A DNA stretch of 64,000 nucleotides, from NCBI GenBank assembly GCA_016930085.1, contig JAFGHO010000093.1, positions 58,606-122,605 on the forward strand, given 5' to 3'. The translations under genes were made by a program, and so were the position numbers. Source of the stretch: Spirochaetales bacterium (GTDB taxonomy: Bacteria > Spirochaetota > Spirochaetia > SZUA-6 > JAFGRV01). Numbering within the stretch: position 1 is the stretch's first letter; every line of letters begins with the position of its first letter. Below the pieces are notes generated by a model. The model had not been told where the DNA came from. It did no database searches and was given only the letters and a program-made list of their open reading frames with translations. Shown here one piece after another: positions 34,805 through 43,583 of this stretch.

Positions 34805-35024
34805 TTTCCTTTCCTCACTCTCAATATTATCCCGCCCAGGGAGCCCGGCGCCGAATACTGCGTTTTCTCAGTACGATGATCCTTCCCGGATACGGTAAAA
34901 GAGTCGCTTCTCCTTCCGGCCCCCAAAGGAGGTGTCTTTTCCCCCGCAGCCGCAACCCCGGCATTGAAACCGCCATAATGGCTGATGCAAGAATTTTTAT
35001 CACAGACCGTCTTCCTATTCCCAT
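34801..35024 (-). pseudogene. small Tat-signal protein, frameshifted as given
   Basis: A strong AGGAGG lies before the ATG at 35024, which starts MGIGRRSVIKILASAIMAV, a twin-arginine signal. In this frame the reading runs to 34827 (65 residues) with an Arg-rich tail lacking a cleavage site. If one G is added in the run at 34956-34959 the frame becomes ...SMPGVAAAGEKTPP..., gaining an AxA signal-peptidase site, and ends at 34801 with SLGGIILRVRKGK and an ATGA overlap with the next gene, giving 74 residues. That design strongly suggests the corrected version is the ancestral protein. It starts 10 bases inside the radical SAM gene. It could be the substrate of the neighbouring enzymes; this is speculation. 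Confidence 0.6.
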
Positions 35025-35986
35025 ATTCCGTAAACCTCCTCCCCGCACCAGGGACATTGACCCTGCGTGATATTGTTTTCCAGAATGACATACCCCCTCC
35101 GGCCCACAAGCAGTCCGCCGCACTTGTGACATCGGGTATTTTCCGCGTCGGGGGCGAGTATGTTTCCGATATACACATGATAAAGGCCGTTTTCCCGGGC
35201 AATCCCGCGGGCGCGTTCCAGCGTATCGAGCGGTGTGGGCGGAAGATGACGAAGCCGGTAGTGGGGGAAAAACCGTGAAAAATGAAGGGGGGTTTCCCTT
35301 CCCATATAGCCTGCAATCCAGCGGCAAAGACCGCGTATATCCTCGTCACTGTCGTTGAGTGTGGGAATCACAAGGTTTGTCACCTCGACGAGAACCCCCG
35401 CCTGTTTCGCCCGGATGAGGGTGTTGAGGACCGGTTTCAGGGTTGCATCGCAGATCTCCCGGTAAAAGGAATCGGATAAGGCTTTCAGGTCGATGTTTGC
35501 CGCATCGATATAGGGGAGAAGATGGTCAAGGGGAGCCTCGTTGATATAGCCCGCCGTCACGAGAACGTTATAAAGCCCCGCCTCGTGCGCAAGAACGCTG
35601 CCTTGCAGTGTATATTCGTAAAAGACAACAGGATCCGTATAGGTGTAGGCGACGGACGCACATCCGTCACGGCGCGCTATCGCCGGGATCGATTCGGGAG
35701 GAAGATGATAGGCGGGAACATCCTCGGGATCGGCCTGGGAAATCTCCCAGTTTTGACAGTTTTTACAATGCAGATTGCAGCCAGCGGTTGCGAGTGAGAA
35801 TATCCATGAACCGGGAAGCATGTGAAAAATCGGTTTTTTCTCAATCGGGTCTTTATGAACCGCACACGGGTATCCGTAGGTTACGGCGCAAAGCTTCCCG
35901 TCTCTGTTAACGCGGATTCTGCATTCACCCCGCCGTCCGGGAGGGATAATACAGGCTTTTGGACATAAATCACACTGAACATTCAT
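35015..35986 (-). CDS. AmmeMemoRadiSam-system radical SAM protein
   Basis: A 323-residue cytoplasmic radical SAM enzyme. The cluster-binding CNLHCKNC is at residues 70-77 (Cys 70, 74, 77). Four N-terminal cysteines (CDLCPKAC and the Cys in GECRIR) and a C-terminal pair (CHKCGG, CPWCG) suggest further metal sites; this layout and the phrases KKPIFHMLPGS and NWEISQ are those of the AmmeMemoRadiSam family, related to PflA. It is the first gene of an operon with the small Tat protein, the MEMO-AMMECR1 lipoprotein and the flavin/Fe-S membrane fusion. The substrate is unknown. The family call is strong because all three marker domains are adjacent. Confidence 0.92.
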   Translation of the reverse strand: MNVQCDLCPKACIIPPGRRGECRIRVNRDGKLCAVTYGYPCAVHKDPIEKKPIFHMLPGSWIFSLATAGCNLHCKNCQNWEISQADPEDVPAYHLPPESIPAIARRDGCASVAYTYTDPVVFYEYTLQGSVLAHEAGLYNVLVTAGYINEAPLDHLLPYIDAANIDLKALSDSFYREICDATLKPVLNTLIRAKQAGVLVEVTNLVIPTLNDSDEDIRGLCRWIAGYMGRETPLHFSRFFPHYRLRHLPPTPLDTLERARGIARENGLYHVYIGNILAPDAENTRCHKCGGLLVGRRGYVILENNITQGQCPWCGEEVYGIWE

Positions 35987-36196
35987 GATATATGTATAAA
36001 AAAAGGATACCCTTTCGTCCGCATTAAGTCAATCCGGCCGCTTGTACATAATCGGCTGTCAGCAATAAATCACCGCTTTTAAAACAAGAATCCTGCTGTA
36101 CCTGATATACCGCCAATGGTATACTGAAAGCAGGATGACGGGCGGTATCGATATATTATTATTTCATCATCCCTTCCATATAGTTGAGGAGGATCT

Positions 36197-37630
36197 ATGA
36201 AAAATATCCTGCTTGCGGGATTTATCATTTTTTTGCCGATATCAGGCTGTGTAACGTCCGGACCGCCTGAAACCGGAAGTCCCTGGCAACTTGTCTGGAA
36301 CGACGAGTTTGACGGCAACAAAATCGACAGGAAAAAATGGACATTCGATACCGGGAACGGTTTCTGGTCGGGCGATGAATGGGTCGCCGGATGGGGAAAC
36401 GCGGAACTCCAGTATTATACGGATAATCCGCAAAATGTATCCGTTGAAAACGGGCTGCTCACCATACGGGCCATAAAGGAACGTGTTACGGGGAAAGCGG
36501 GAGCAAAGGAGGAGAGCTTTTCCTATACATCGTCAAAACTGACGACAAAAGGGCTGTTCGGCAAAGTGTACGGAAAGTTCGAGTTTCGCGCGCGTTTTCC
36601 CAAAGGAAAGGGGTTATGGCCGGCCCTCTGGATGATGCCCGAAACGAATCAGTACGGCGGCTGGGCCGCTTCCGGTGAAATCGATATTTTCGAAGGCCAC
36701 GGAAGCGATACGTCACGTACTTCCGCGGTACTCCATTTCGGTGCGGAATGGCCGGATAATAAATTCGCGGGCGATACCTACGTGTTTCCCGACGGCGGTT
36801 CGACGACGGACTTTCATACCTACGCACTTGAATGGGAACCGGGTGAAATGAGGTGGTATGTGGACGATAAACTCATTCTCACCCAAAACCGGTGGTTTAC
36901 AAAACGGGGAACCTACCCCGCGCCATTCAACAGGAAATTCTACATTATCATGAACATGGCGGTGGGCGGCACATTTGACGGTAATCCCGATGAATCGACC
37001 CCCTTCCCCGCCGTCATGCAGGTCGACCACGTCCGCGTCTACGAACTAAAAGGCGGCGCATATCCAGTGCATCCGAAACCGCCGGACGAGATCCCCCCGG
37101 AGCCGCGGCCCGCCGCCGCCCGCCCCCCGCTCGAAGACGGCAATGAGGTCTACAACAACACGTTCACACTCGATGATCCGGATATACGGGACAACGCGGG
37201 ACTCCCCGGAACCGCATACTGGTTTTTTCTCCACCTTCCGGAGTTTGGCGGGGACGGCAGACTCTCAATAGAAAAGGACGGCAGCCGCAATGTTGCGCGG
37301 ATCGATATCGATAAGGCCGGCAATCAACCATATTCGATTCAGCTAATCCAGCGTGTTCCGCTTGTCAAAGGCCATACCTACAGGGCGCGTTTCAGTGCGA
37401 AGTCTTCCGGCGCCCGGCCGATACAGGTAAAAATAAACGGGGATGAGGACAACAGCTGGGTGGCTTATTCGAATATCGAACGGATCGAACTCGAAGACGA
37501 ATGGAAGGATTATTCATTTACCTTTGTGATGTCCTATAAAACGGACCTCGAAGCGCGATATGAGTTCAATGTGGGGCTTGACGATAAAAGCGTCTGGATC
37601 GCGGATATCCGGCTCGAAGAAGATCAATGA
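36197..37630 (+). CDS. GH16 beta-glucanase lipoprotein with C-terminal carbohydrate-binding domain
   Basis: A 477-residue secreted glycoside hydrolase acting on beta-1,3 or mixed-linkage glucans. The signal ends in ISGC (Cys about 17). Residues 30-285 are the GH16 jelly roll: WNDEFDGNKIDRKKW at the start, GLWPALWMMPE, and the catalytic EIDIFE (Glu161, Asp163, Glu166). A Pro-rich linker (about 290-315) leads to a CBM4/9-like domain (about 320-477: LIQRVPLVKGHTYRARFSAK, EWKDYSFTFVM). GAGGAGG precedes the ATG. Together with the GH3 gene at 52136 and the symporter it points to beta-glucan use. It is convergent with the following kinase gene. Confidence 0.92.
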   Translation: MKNILLAGFIIFLPISGCVTSGPPETGSPWQLVWNDEFDGNKIDRKKWTFDTGNGFWSGDEWVAGWGNAELQYYTDNPQNVSVENGLLTIRAIKERVTGKAGAKEESFSYTSSKLTTKGLFGKVYGKFEFRARFPKGKGLWPALWMMPETNQYGGWAASGEIDIFEGHGSDTSRTSAVLHFGAEWPDNKFAGDTYVFPDGGSTTDFHTYALEWEPGEMRWYVDDKLILTQNRWFTKRGTYPAPFNRKFYIIMNMAVGGTFDGNPDESTPFPAVMQVDHVRVYELKGGAYPVHPKPPDEIPPEPRPAAARPPLEDGNEVYNNTFTLDDPDIRDNAGLPGTAYWFFLHLPEFGGDGRLSIEKDGSRNVARIDIDKAGNQPYSIQLIQRVPLVKGHTYRARFSAKSSGARPIQVKINGDEDNSWVAYSNIERIELEDEWKDYSFTFVMSYKTDLEARYEFNVGLDDKSVWIADIRLEEDQ

Positions 37631-37649
37631 CGGAGAAAAGCGGGAACCC

Positions 37650-39563
37650 CTATCGACACAACACTTTATCAAGCGCCATTTCCAACTCTTTGATGGTAAA
37701 CGGTTTCCTGAGTACCGCCTTGAACCCATAGGAGCCCGGAGAAGCCAGGACGGGGCTGTTTGAAAAACCGCTTGTCACGATTGCGTTGATTTCCGGATCG
37801 ATTTTTTTCAACTCCCCGATAATGGTACTGCCGCCCCCGCTTCCCGGTATGGTCAAATCCAGAATTACCGCGTGAAACGGCTTCTCTTTTTCACGGTATG
37901 CCTGAAAAAGCGCAATCCCTTCATCGCCGTTACGCGCAACGACCGGTTCACATCCCAGATAACCCAGGCTGTTTTCCATTGCCATACGGACCATTGCTTC
38001 ATCATCGATCACGAGAATTCGTTTTCCTTTTTTTTCGATACCGGCAGACGCATCGAGTTCTTCCTTTTTTTCCGGGACACTCCCGACGCCGGCGGGCAGA
38101 AAAAAATGAACCGTCGTTCCTTCCCCCTCTTTCGATTCCAGACTGATAAATCCGCCGTGCCGCTTGATTATGGAATAACAGATGGAAAGCCCCAGTCCGT
38201 TCCCGGTCGTTTTCGTCGTAAAAAAGGGAATAAAAACCTTTTCGAGATATTCCTCGGGAATACCTGTCCCCCGATCGCGCAATGAAACACATAAAAAACG
38301 GCCCTTTTTCCCTGACGGATGGCCGTTTTCTAAAACGGCATTTTTGGCGCTTACCGACACCACGCCGCCGCCGGGCATGGCCTGGAGAGCGTTGATCGCC
38401 AGATTTTGCAATACCTGACTGATCTGTCCGGCATCGACCTCACACGGCCAGATATCATCTTCGATGTTATATTCGAACCGGACGTTCGAGCCATGCGCGA
38501 CAAAACCGGTCGAATCCTTGATGAGTTCACCGATCGGTGACTCCTCCTTGACCGGCGCGCCGCCTTTTGAAAAGGTGAGTAATTGCTCGGTCAGGCGCTT
38601 TGCCCCCTCCGCCGCTTTACAGGTCTGTTCCAAAAGCGGATACTTTTCACTGCAGGAAGCGCATTCCCGGAGAAGGAGGGACAGATTGCACTGGATCGCA
38701 GCGAGAATATTATTGAAATCATGGGCAATTCCCCCAGCGAGGATACCAAGCGATTCAAGATTGCGGGTTTTTTCCAATTCGTCACGGTATTGCACCTTTT
38801 CCGTAATATCGCGGGACACACCCATAATCGCGTAGGTCTTCCCCTGTTTGTCGAAGAGAGGAACGAGCCATGTGTCCAGCCAGACAAACGTCCCCAAAAA
38901 ATCCGACCGGTTTTCGGTATGCAGCCCCTCTCCGGTCCTGAACACCGTTTCGATTCGCTCCCACATCCGTTCGAATACTTGCGGGGAAAAGAGTTCGGAA
39001 AGTTTTTTCCCGAGAATCTGTTCCGGTGTGGCACTGAACATTTTCGCAGAATAATTATTGACAAAAAGTACCGTCTGGTCGGGCGCCACACAGAACAACA
39101 AGTCCGGCAGGGCTTCCATCAGGGACCTGTAGCGTTTCTCGCTCTCTTCAATAAGTGTCTGTTTTTCATGTATGTCGCTTATATCGTTAAAAACAAAAAC
39201 GACATATGATATTCCTCCCTTTTCGGGGAGAACGGGAAACGCGGTTATCGAAAGAACAATGTCGTCCGTTTTTTTCAGGCCGAACCGTTTGTCACACACG
39301 GACAGGGGGGTCTTAACCCGGCGGACACAGACTGTCTCTCCGCGAAACAAACGTTTCAGCTTTTCCGTGATTTCGGTCTCGTTTTTCCAGGGGGCATCCT
39401 TAAGAATGTTAAAGTTATTTTCCAGAAGTGCCGGATCCGTGACACCGAACAGGGCCTTGAACCCCTCATTCATTGTTACAAGGATACCTTTCACGGAAAA
39501 AAGGGCGGCCGGATTGGAAACAGTTTTCAAAAAATGATGCGGTGCTCCTTTGACCAAAACCAC
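37650..39563 (-). CDS. soluble hybrid histidine kinase with two PAS domains
   Basis: A cytoplasmic sensor kinase of about 637 residues with no membrane helix. Two PAS domains (about 10-125, 135-255) are followed by HisKA with GGIAHDFNNI (His about 281), HATPase (NLAINALQAMPGG, GNGLGLSICYS) and a receiver domain (LVIDDE; Asp about 569 in VILDLTIPG). The open frame also has a GTG at 39581, but AAAGGAG lies only before the GTG at 39563. It is closely similar in layout to the kinase at 24849-27737 but lacks its sensor. No cognate regulator is adjacent. Redox, ligand or oxygen sensing by the PAS domains cannot be told apart from the sequence. Confidence 0.9.
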   Translation of the reverse strand: MVLVKGAPHHFLKTVSNPAALFSVKGILVTMNEGFKALFGVTDPALLENNFNILKDAPWKNETEITEKLKRLFRGETVCVRRVKTPLSVCDKRFGLKKTDDIVLSITAFPVLPEKGGISYVVFVFNDISDIHEKQTLIEESEKRYRSLMEALPDLLFCVAPDQTVLFVNNYSAKMFSATPEQILGKKLSELFSPQVFERMWERIETVFRTGEGLHTENRSDFLGTFVWLDTWLVPLFDKQGKTYAIMGVSRDITEKVQYRDELEKTRNLESLGILAGGIAHDFNNILAAIQCNLSLLLRECASCSEKYPLLEQTCKAAEGAKRLTEQLLTFSKGGAPVKEESPIGELIKDSTGFVAHGSNVRFEYNIEDDIWPCEVDAGQISQVLQNLAINALQAMPGGGVVSVSAKNAVLENGHPSGKKGRFLCVSLRDRGTGIPEEYLEKVFIPFFTTKTTGNGLGLSICYSIIKRHGGFISLESKEGEGTTVHFFLPAGVGSVPEKKEELDASAGIEKKGKRILVIDDEAMVRMAMENSLGYLGCEPVVARNGDEGIALFQAYREKEKPFHAVILDLTIPGSGGGSTIIGELKKIDPEINAIVTSGFSNSPVLASPGSYGFKAVLRKPFTIKELEMALDKVLCR

Positions 39564-39774
39564 TCGACTCCTTTTTTTCACATCAAACCGTTATACACGG
39601 ATTATAATTCAAGCGAATGCCGAATGCAAACGATCATTGGCGCGGTTTTAGGGGGATATGCCGGCATCCGAATCCGTGCGAACGTGATACATAAATTGTC
39701 CGGATACGGCGGAAACCACCCGGCGCAAGAAAATACAACCATACACGGCAAATGTGTACATTGTGTGTCCATGA

Positions 39775-39803
39775 TTGCACAATGAACAAAGGCAATGTAT
39801 AAT
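39775..39803 (+). promoter_or_regulatory. sigma70-type promoter of the CotH gene
   Basis: TTGCAC and a consensus TATAAT with exactly 17 bases between, 30 bases before the TTG start codon. Confidence 0.7.
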
Positions 39804-39833
39804 TGAGAAAATTCACGAGAGGAGAATAGGAAA

Positions 39834-41735
39834 TTGAAATCAAGCCTGTTAACAAAAAAAAAGATAACAAAAACAGCACCACTCTTTTTCTTTTTGTTTT
39901 TTTTATGCGGATTGACCTCATATGCCCAGATGCTGGGAGACGTGGACGGCAGCGGAACGATCAATATCGTTGATGCTTTAATCGTCGCTCAGTATTATGT
40001 CGGGCTCAATCCGGCGGGATTCAATCCGGCATACGCGGACGTCGACGGAAACGGCACTATCAATATCGTCGACGCCCTGCTTATCGCCAGGTACTACGTG
40101 GGACTCATCACCGAGTTTCCCGCAGGCGGCCCGACGGAACCGCCGTCCGGCGGAAGCGAGCCGAAAGCCTCATTCACTATCTCGAATGTCACCCCCGGAT
40201 TGAACGAAATCGTCCAATTCGACGGATCCGGCTCGTCTGACCCCGACGGTACGATCGTTTCCTACCATTGGGATTTCAAAGACGGTACGGAGGCCGACGG
40301 GGTGAGGGTCTCGCACGCCTTCATCGAAATCGACGACTACAATGTCGTACTCACGGTCACCGACGACAGCGGCCTTTCGGACGACAAAAAGAACCGCGTC
40401 ATGGTGGGGAGGCCCGCGGGCTGGACGGAGGACACCCATCATAAAAGCGCGGACGGGGATTACGAAACGGTATTCCCGGAAGACAGCGTGAACAGGATGG
40501 ATATCACGATAAGCCCCGCCGATTTCGAGACCATGGAAAGAAACCTGGACACGCTCAACATCATGAGCACGGAAAATCCGGTGTATGTGCCCGCCACGAT
40601 CAATTTCAACGGACTCACCTGGTGGCATGTCGGCGTCCGTTACAAGGGACAGTCCACGCTGTTCATACCAAAACAGGAAGGAAAACACAAGTATCCCTTC
40701 CATATAAATTTCGACAAACTGGAGGACGATTATCCGGAAATAGACGACCAGCGGTTCTACGGATTCAAGGAGCTTCTCGTTTCCAACAACTGGTTCGATT
40801 CGTCATTACTGCGCGACAAGGTCTGCGCGGATATTCTCCGCGACGGCGGAACCCCGACCGCGCGCGGTTCGTACTGGCGGATCTACGTCGACACCGGCAG
40901 CGGACTCAATTATTGGGGACTCTATACGATGTTCGAGGACCCGTCCGACCTCCTCCTCGAGACGCAGTTCACGAACCCCGACGGTAATCTCTACAAATCC
41001 GACGGGCAGGGCGGGGACTTCAGAACATTCACGGAAACCGCATTCACGAAGAAAACGAATGAGGATGAGGCCGATTTCAGCGACATCCGGTCGATGATCG
41101 ATTCTCTCAACGCCCCGCGGAACAATGCGGCGTCATGGCGGGCCGGGCTCGAAGCGACATTCGACACGCACTTATTTATGAGATGGCTCGCCGTCAATAC
41201 GTCGATCGTCAATTGGGATACATACGGATGGGTCACGAAAAATTATTACCTCTATCAGGACCTCGACGACAACGGACGGCTCAAATGGATTCCGTGGGAC
41301 TTCAACCTTTCACTTTCGGAAAGCAACCCGTTTAATATAAACATCCCGATCCCCAGTCTTTCACTCGACGAGGTTTCGACCAACTGGCCGCTGATTACTT
41401 TTCTGATGGACGATCAGGTTTACCGCGATCTCTACCACCAGGAAATGGCGGCCGCGCTGGACGGCTGTTTCAATGAAACGGCGGTAAAGAACAAAATCAA
41501 CCGGCTGCACAATCTTATCAGACCCTATGTCGTCGGAGCGGAAGGGGAAAGAAACGGATATACCTACCTGACGAACGGGGCATCGGAGTTCGATCAGGCG
41601 CTGACGGAGCTTCTCAATCACATAACTTCGCGCCGCCAGAAAGTCGCGTCGTATCTCCTTTCACCGTCCGCCACGCCCCCCCCCGAAGGCTCACGCCCCG
41701 CCAACCCGACAATGCCGTTTCCACCGTCACCGTGA
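39834..41735 (+). CDS. secreted dockerin-PKD-CotH protein
   Basis: A 633-residue exported protein. It starts with TTG after GAGAGGAG. The signal peptide (about 1-31) ends at SYAQ. A dockerin-type pair of calcium loops (GDVDGSGTINIVDALIVAQ and DVDGNGTINIVDALLIARY) lies at about 35-93. A PKD-like Ig domain follows (about 106-190: FDGSGSSDPDGTIVSYHWDF). The rest is a CotH-type kinase-fold domain (about 220-600: VRYKGQST, LLVSNNWFDSSLLRDKVC, WGLYTMFEDPSD, LKWIPWDFNLSLS). CotH kinases phosphorylate secreted proteins. Dockerins are usually C-terminal; here the module is at the N-terminus. It has its own promoter and terminator. Confidence 0.9.
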   Translation: MKSSLLTKKKITKTAPLFFFLFFLCGLTSYAQMLGDVDGSGTINIVDALIVAQYYVGLNPAGFNPAYADVDGNGTINIVDALLIARYYVGLITEFPAGGPTEPPSGGSEPKASFTISNVTPGLNEIVQFDGSGSSDPDGTIVSYHWDFKDGTEADGVRVSHAFIEIDDYNVVLTVTDDSGLSDDKKNRVMVGRPAGWTEDTHHKSADGDYETVFPEDSVNRMDITISPADFETMERNLDTLNIMSTENPVYVPATINFNGLTWWHVGVRYKGQSTLFIPKQEGKHKYPFHINFDKLEDDYPEIDDQRFYGFKELLVSNNWFDSSLLRDKVCADILRDGGTPTARGSYWRIYVDTGSGLNYWGLYTMFEDPSDLLLETQFTNPDGNLYKSDGQGGDFRTFTETAFTKKTNEDEADFSDIRSMIDSLNAPRNNAASWRAGLEATFDTHLFMRWLAVNTSIVNWDTYGWVTKNYYLYQDLDDNGRLKWIPWDFNLSLSESNPFNINIPIPSLSLDEVSTNWPLITFLMDDQVYRDLYHQEMAAALDGCFNETAVKNKINRLHNLIRPYVVGAEGERNGYTYLTNGASEFDQALTELLNHITSRRQKVASYLLSPSATPPPEGSRPANPTMPFPPSP

Positions 41736-41746
41736 CGGGATGACAC

Positions 41747-41784
41747 AGGAAGGCCCGGAGGAGTCCTCAGGGCCTTCCTTTTTT
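41747..41784 (+). terminator. rho-independent terminator of the CotH gene
   Basis: AGGAAGGCCC and GGGCCTTCCT form a 10-bp stem with a 13-base loop, followed by a run of six T. Confidence 0.85.
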
Positions 41785-41834
41785 ACACATCTGTTTTCCT
41801 TCGATGGAGGAATCATATCGATATATCCTTGTCG

Positions 41835-42677
41835 TTACATTTTTCTCTGTTTCGCGATGTCGTTCACCGATGCGTACGGGTGCGGATAACGCCCCTTTTC
41901 CTGCGTATAGGATTTCATCCACACTTTCGAATAAATCTGCACCGCTTCCCGCGGACAGAAATTGAGGCAGGCGTAACAGACATAACAGCCGATACGCTTT
42001 TGCCACACCGGCTTCCCGTCCCGCATGACGATCTTTTGAGACGGGCATACCTTTGCGCAGATCCCGCAGCCGTCGCATTTCGAATCGGCATAAAAATATT
42101 TTTTCACCTTCGCCGATAAAAAATGCACCATAAAGGGAATCAGACGGTCGAGGAAAAAGTTGAGGGGCGCGCAACCGGTGATCTTAACGCCGCCTGAGTC
42201 TTCCGCATGATCTTTTTTATGCAGAACGATTTCGGCAACCTCCTTTGATTTCCGGCGGACGGATGATTCGAACGCTGCTAATTCCTCCCCGGCCGGTACG
42301 GTAAATGCGCTCAATTTCGGGTCGTTCATCCCCATGGTTATTACAAACCGCGCTTTGAGGCGTTTTCCCTGTTTTTTCAGTAACGTATCGATAAGCGGAA
42401 ACCCCCGGAAAATCGACCCGCCCCGCGTGGCGATCGCGAAAAAATATGAGGAGGATGTCATATCCGTCTTTTTCAGGAATTCCCGTACCACAGACGGGAT
42501 CGTCATACCGTGACAGGGAAAAACAAAACCGACGTTCGGCGCTTCCGTGCCGGGACATCCGGCATCAAGCGCCCCGACCATGGGGACGAGGACGGAACGT
42601 GGAATCATCTTCTCCAATTCCCGTGCAACATATAACGAATTGCCGGTCCCCGAAAAATAAAAAAGCTGTGTCTTCAT
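41835..42677 (-). CDS. EFR1-type flavodoxin-ferredoxin protein
   Basis: A 280-residue cytoplasmic redox protein. Residues 1-160 are a flavodoxin-like domain with the FMN phosphate loop YFSGTGNS at 6-13. Residues about 195-250 form a two-cluster ferredoxin (CDGCGICAKVCPS and CYVCYACLNFCPREAV). This is the architecture of the EFR1 family. The frame is open to 42746, but GGAGA lies before the ATG at 42677, where the flavodoxin fold begins. It has no obvious redox partner next to it. Function: electron transfer, partner unknown. Confidence 0.9.
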   Translation of the reverse strand: MKTQLFYFSGTGNSLYVARELEKMIPRSVLVPMVGALDAGCPGTEAPNVGFVFPCHGMTIPSVVREFLKKTDMTSSSYFFAIATRGGSIFRGFPLIDTLLKKQGKRLKARFVITMGMNDPKLSAFTVPAGEELAAFESSVRRKSKEVAEIVLHKKDHAEDSGGVKITGCAPLNFFLDRLIPFMVHFLSAKVKKYFYADSKCDGCGICAKVCPSQKIVMRDGKPVWQKRIGCYVCYACLNFCPREAVQIYSKVWMKSYTQEKGRYPHPYASVNDIAKQRKM

Positions 42678-43161
42678 TGCTCGATTCTCCATATAACTCA
42701 ATAAAAATGTCAGCTTCGAAGGAGGTGATTTGCCGATATTAATCAATAAAACGCATTCGTCTGACGGCGCACGTTCCGTAATTATTCCATAAACAAATCG
42801 ATATGTTCCTCAACCAGATATTCCCTATACGCTTCATCATCCGGAATGAGTCTCTTTTCCCCTTTCAAAACACTAACGATGATAGTATGTCGAAATAAAT
42901 GAGTCAAGCTTGCCGTTTATTGAGGGATGTGTGCTGTCGCGCACAAATAAGAAGAAAGCCCGGCACCAGCCGGCCCGTCCGGGACAGACACGGATGAATC
43001 GTTTTAGTCAAGGTTTCCCCGCACGGACTGTATACAAAGAAGACGTTATATCCGGTGCCGTTATCAGACGATTGACACATTACGGTTTTAGCGACAATAT
43101 GAATAGACCGATTCTGTATATCCCGGTGATCGATAAAGACAATATCAAAGGAGTGACCAAA
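42678..43161. other. intergenic region with a possible small gene
   Basis: Mostly without a gene. On the minus strand a short frame ending with TAA at 42782 reads LKGEKRLIPDDEAYREYLVE and then EHIDLFME, which has protein-like composition, but the only starts are TTG codons without a ribosome site. It may be a gene remnant. The plus-strand open frame that continues upstream of the tautomerase has no start signal. Confidence 0.3.
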
Positions 43162-43362
43162 ATGCCAAACGTAACGATTGACGGCCCTGAGATTTCCGAT
43201 ACCGAGACAAAACGCCGCCTTGTTGTTGAGGTGACCGATGCATTGGAAAAGGCGTACGGACTGCACCGCGACGCCTTCGTTGTCATCATAAAGGAGAACG
43301 CTCCGGAGAATGTCGGCGTCGGCGGCCGGCTTCTCGCGGACAGGCAGAAGCAAAAAGGGTGA
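43162..43362 (+). CDS. 4-oxalocrotonate tautomerase-family protein
   Basis: A 66-residue tautomerase. The family's catalytic Pro follows the initiator Met (MPNVTIDGPEIS), and KRRLVVEVTDALEKAYGL and VVIIKENAPENVGVGG match the conserved helix and the beta-hairpin. The frame is open well upstream, but these proteins need Pro as residue 1 after Met removal, and AAAGGAG lies 9 bases before this ATG. The substrate is unknown. Its stop overlaps the GTG of the next small gene. Confidence 0.92.
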   Translation: MPNVTIDGPEISDTETKRRLVVEVTDALEKAYGLHRDAFVVIIKENAPENVGVGGRLLADRQKQKG

Positions 43363-43526
43363 AGTACCCATACGGTCTCCAGGCATGCCCGTGCCCGAAA
43401 AAAAAATGCCCGCGTCATGGCCGGTGTGAGGAATGTATCACATACCATAAAAATCGGGGAAAACTCCCCTATTGCGAACGAAGGTCGTTTATAAAGAAGA
43501 TGGAAAAAAGGAAAAGCCGGGGGTGA
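43359..43526 (+). CDS. small Cys-rich DUF6485-like protein
   Basis: A 55-residue protein starting with GTG, whose start overlaps the tautomerase stop (GTGA), so translation is coupled. It carries CPCPKKKCPRHGRCEECITY followed by HKNRGKLPYC, six cysteines in the spacing I know from DUF6485 proteins (CxC, CxRxGxCxxC, YHRxxxxLPxC), which probably bind zinc or another metal. The basic tail is longer than usual. AAAAAGGG precedes the GTG. The pairing with a tautomerase is of interest, but I know of no functional link. Function unknown. Confidence 0.75.
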   Translation: MKYPYGLQACPCPKKKCPRHGRCEECITYHKNRGKLPYCERRSFIKKMEKRKSRG

Positions 43527-43583
43527 GTTGTCTCTCTTCCGCCGGTATAACGCCGGACGCACCTGATATGGCGCGGTTGCCGG

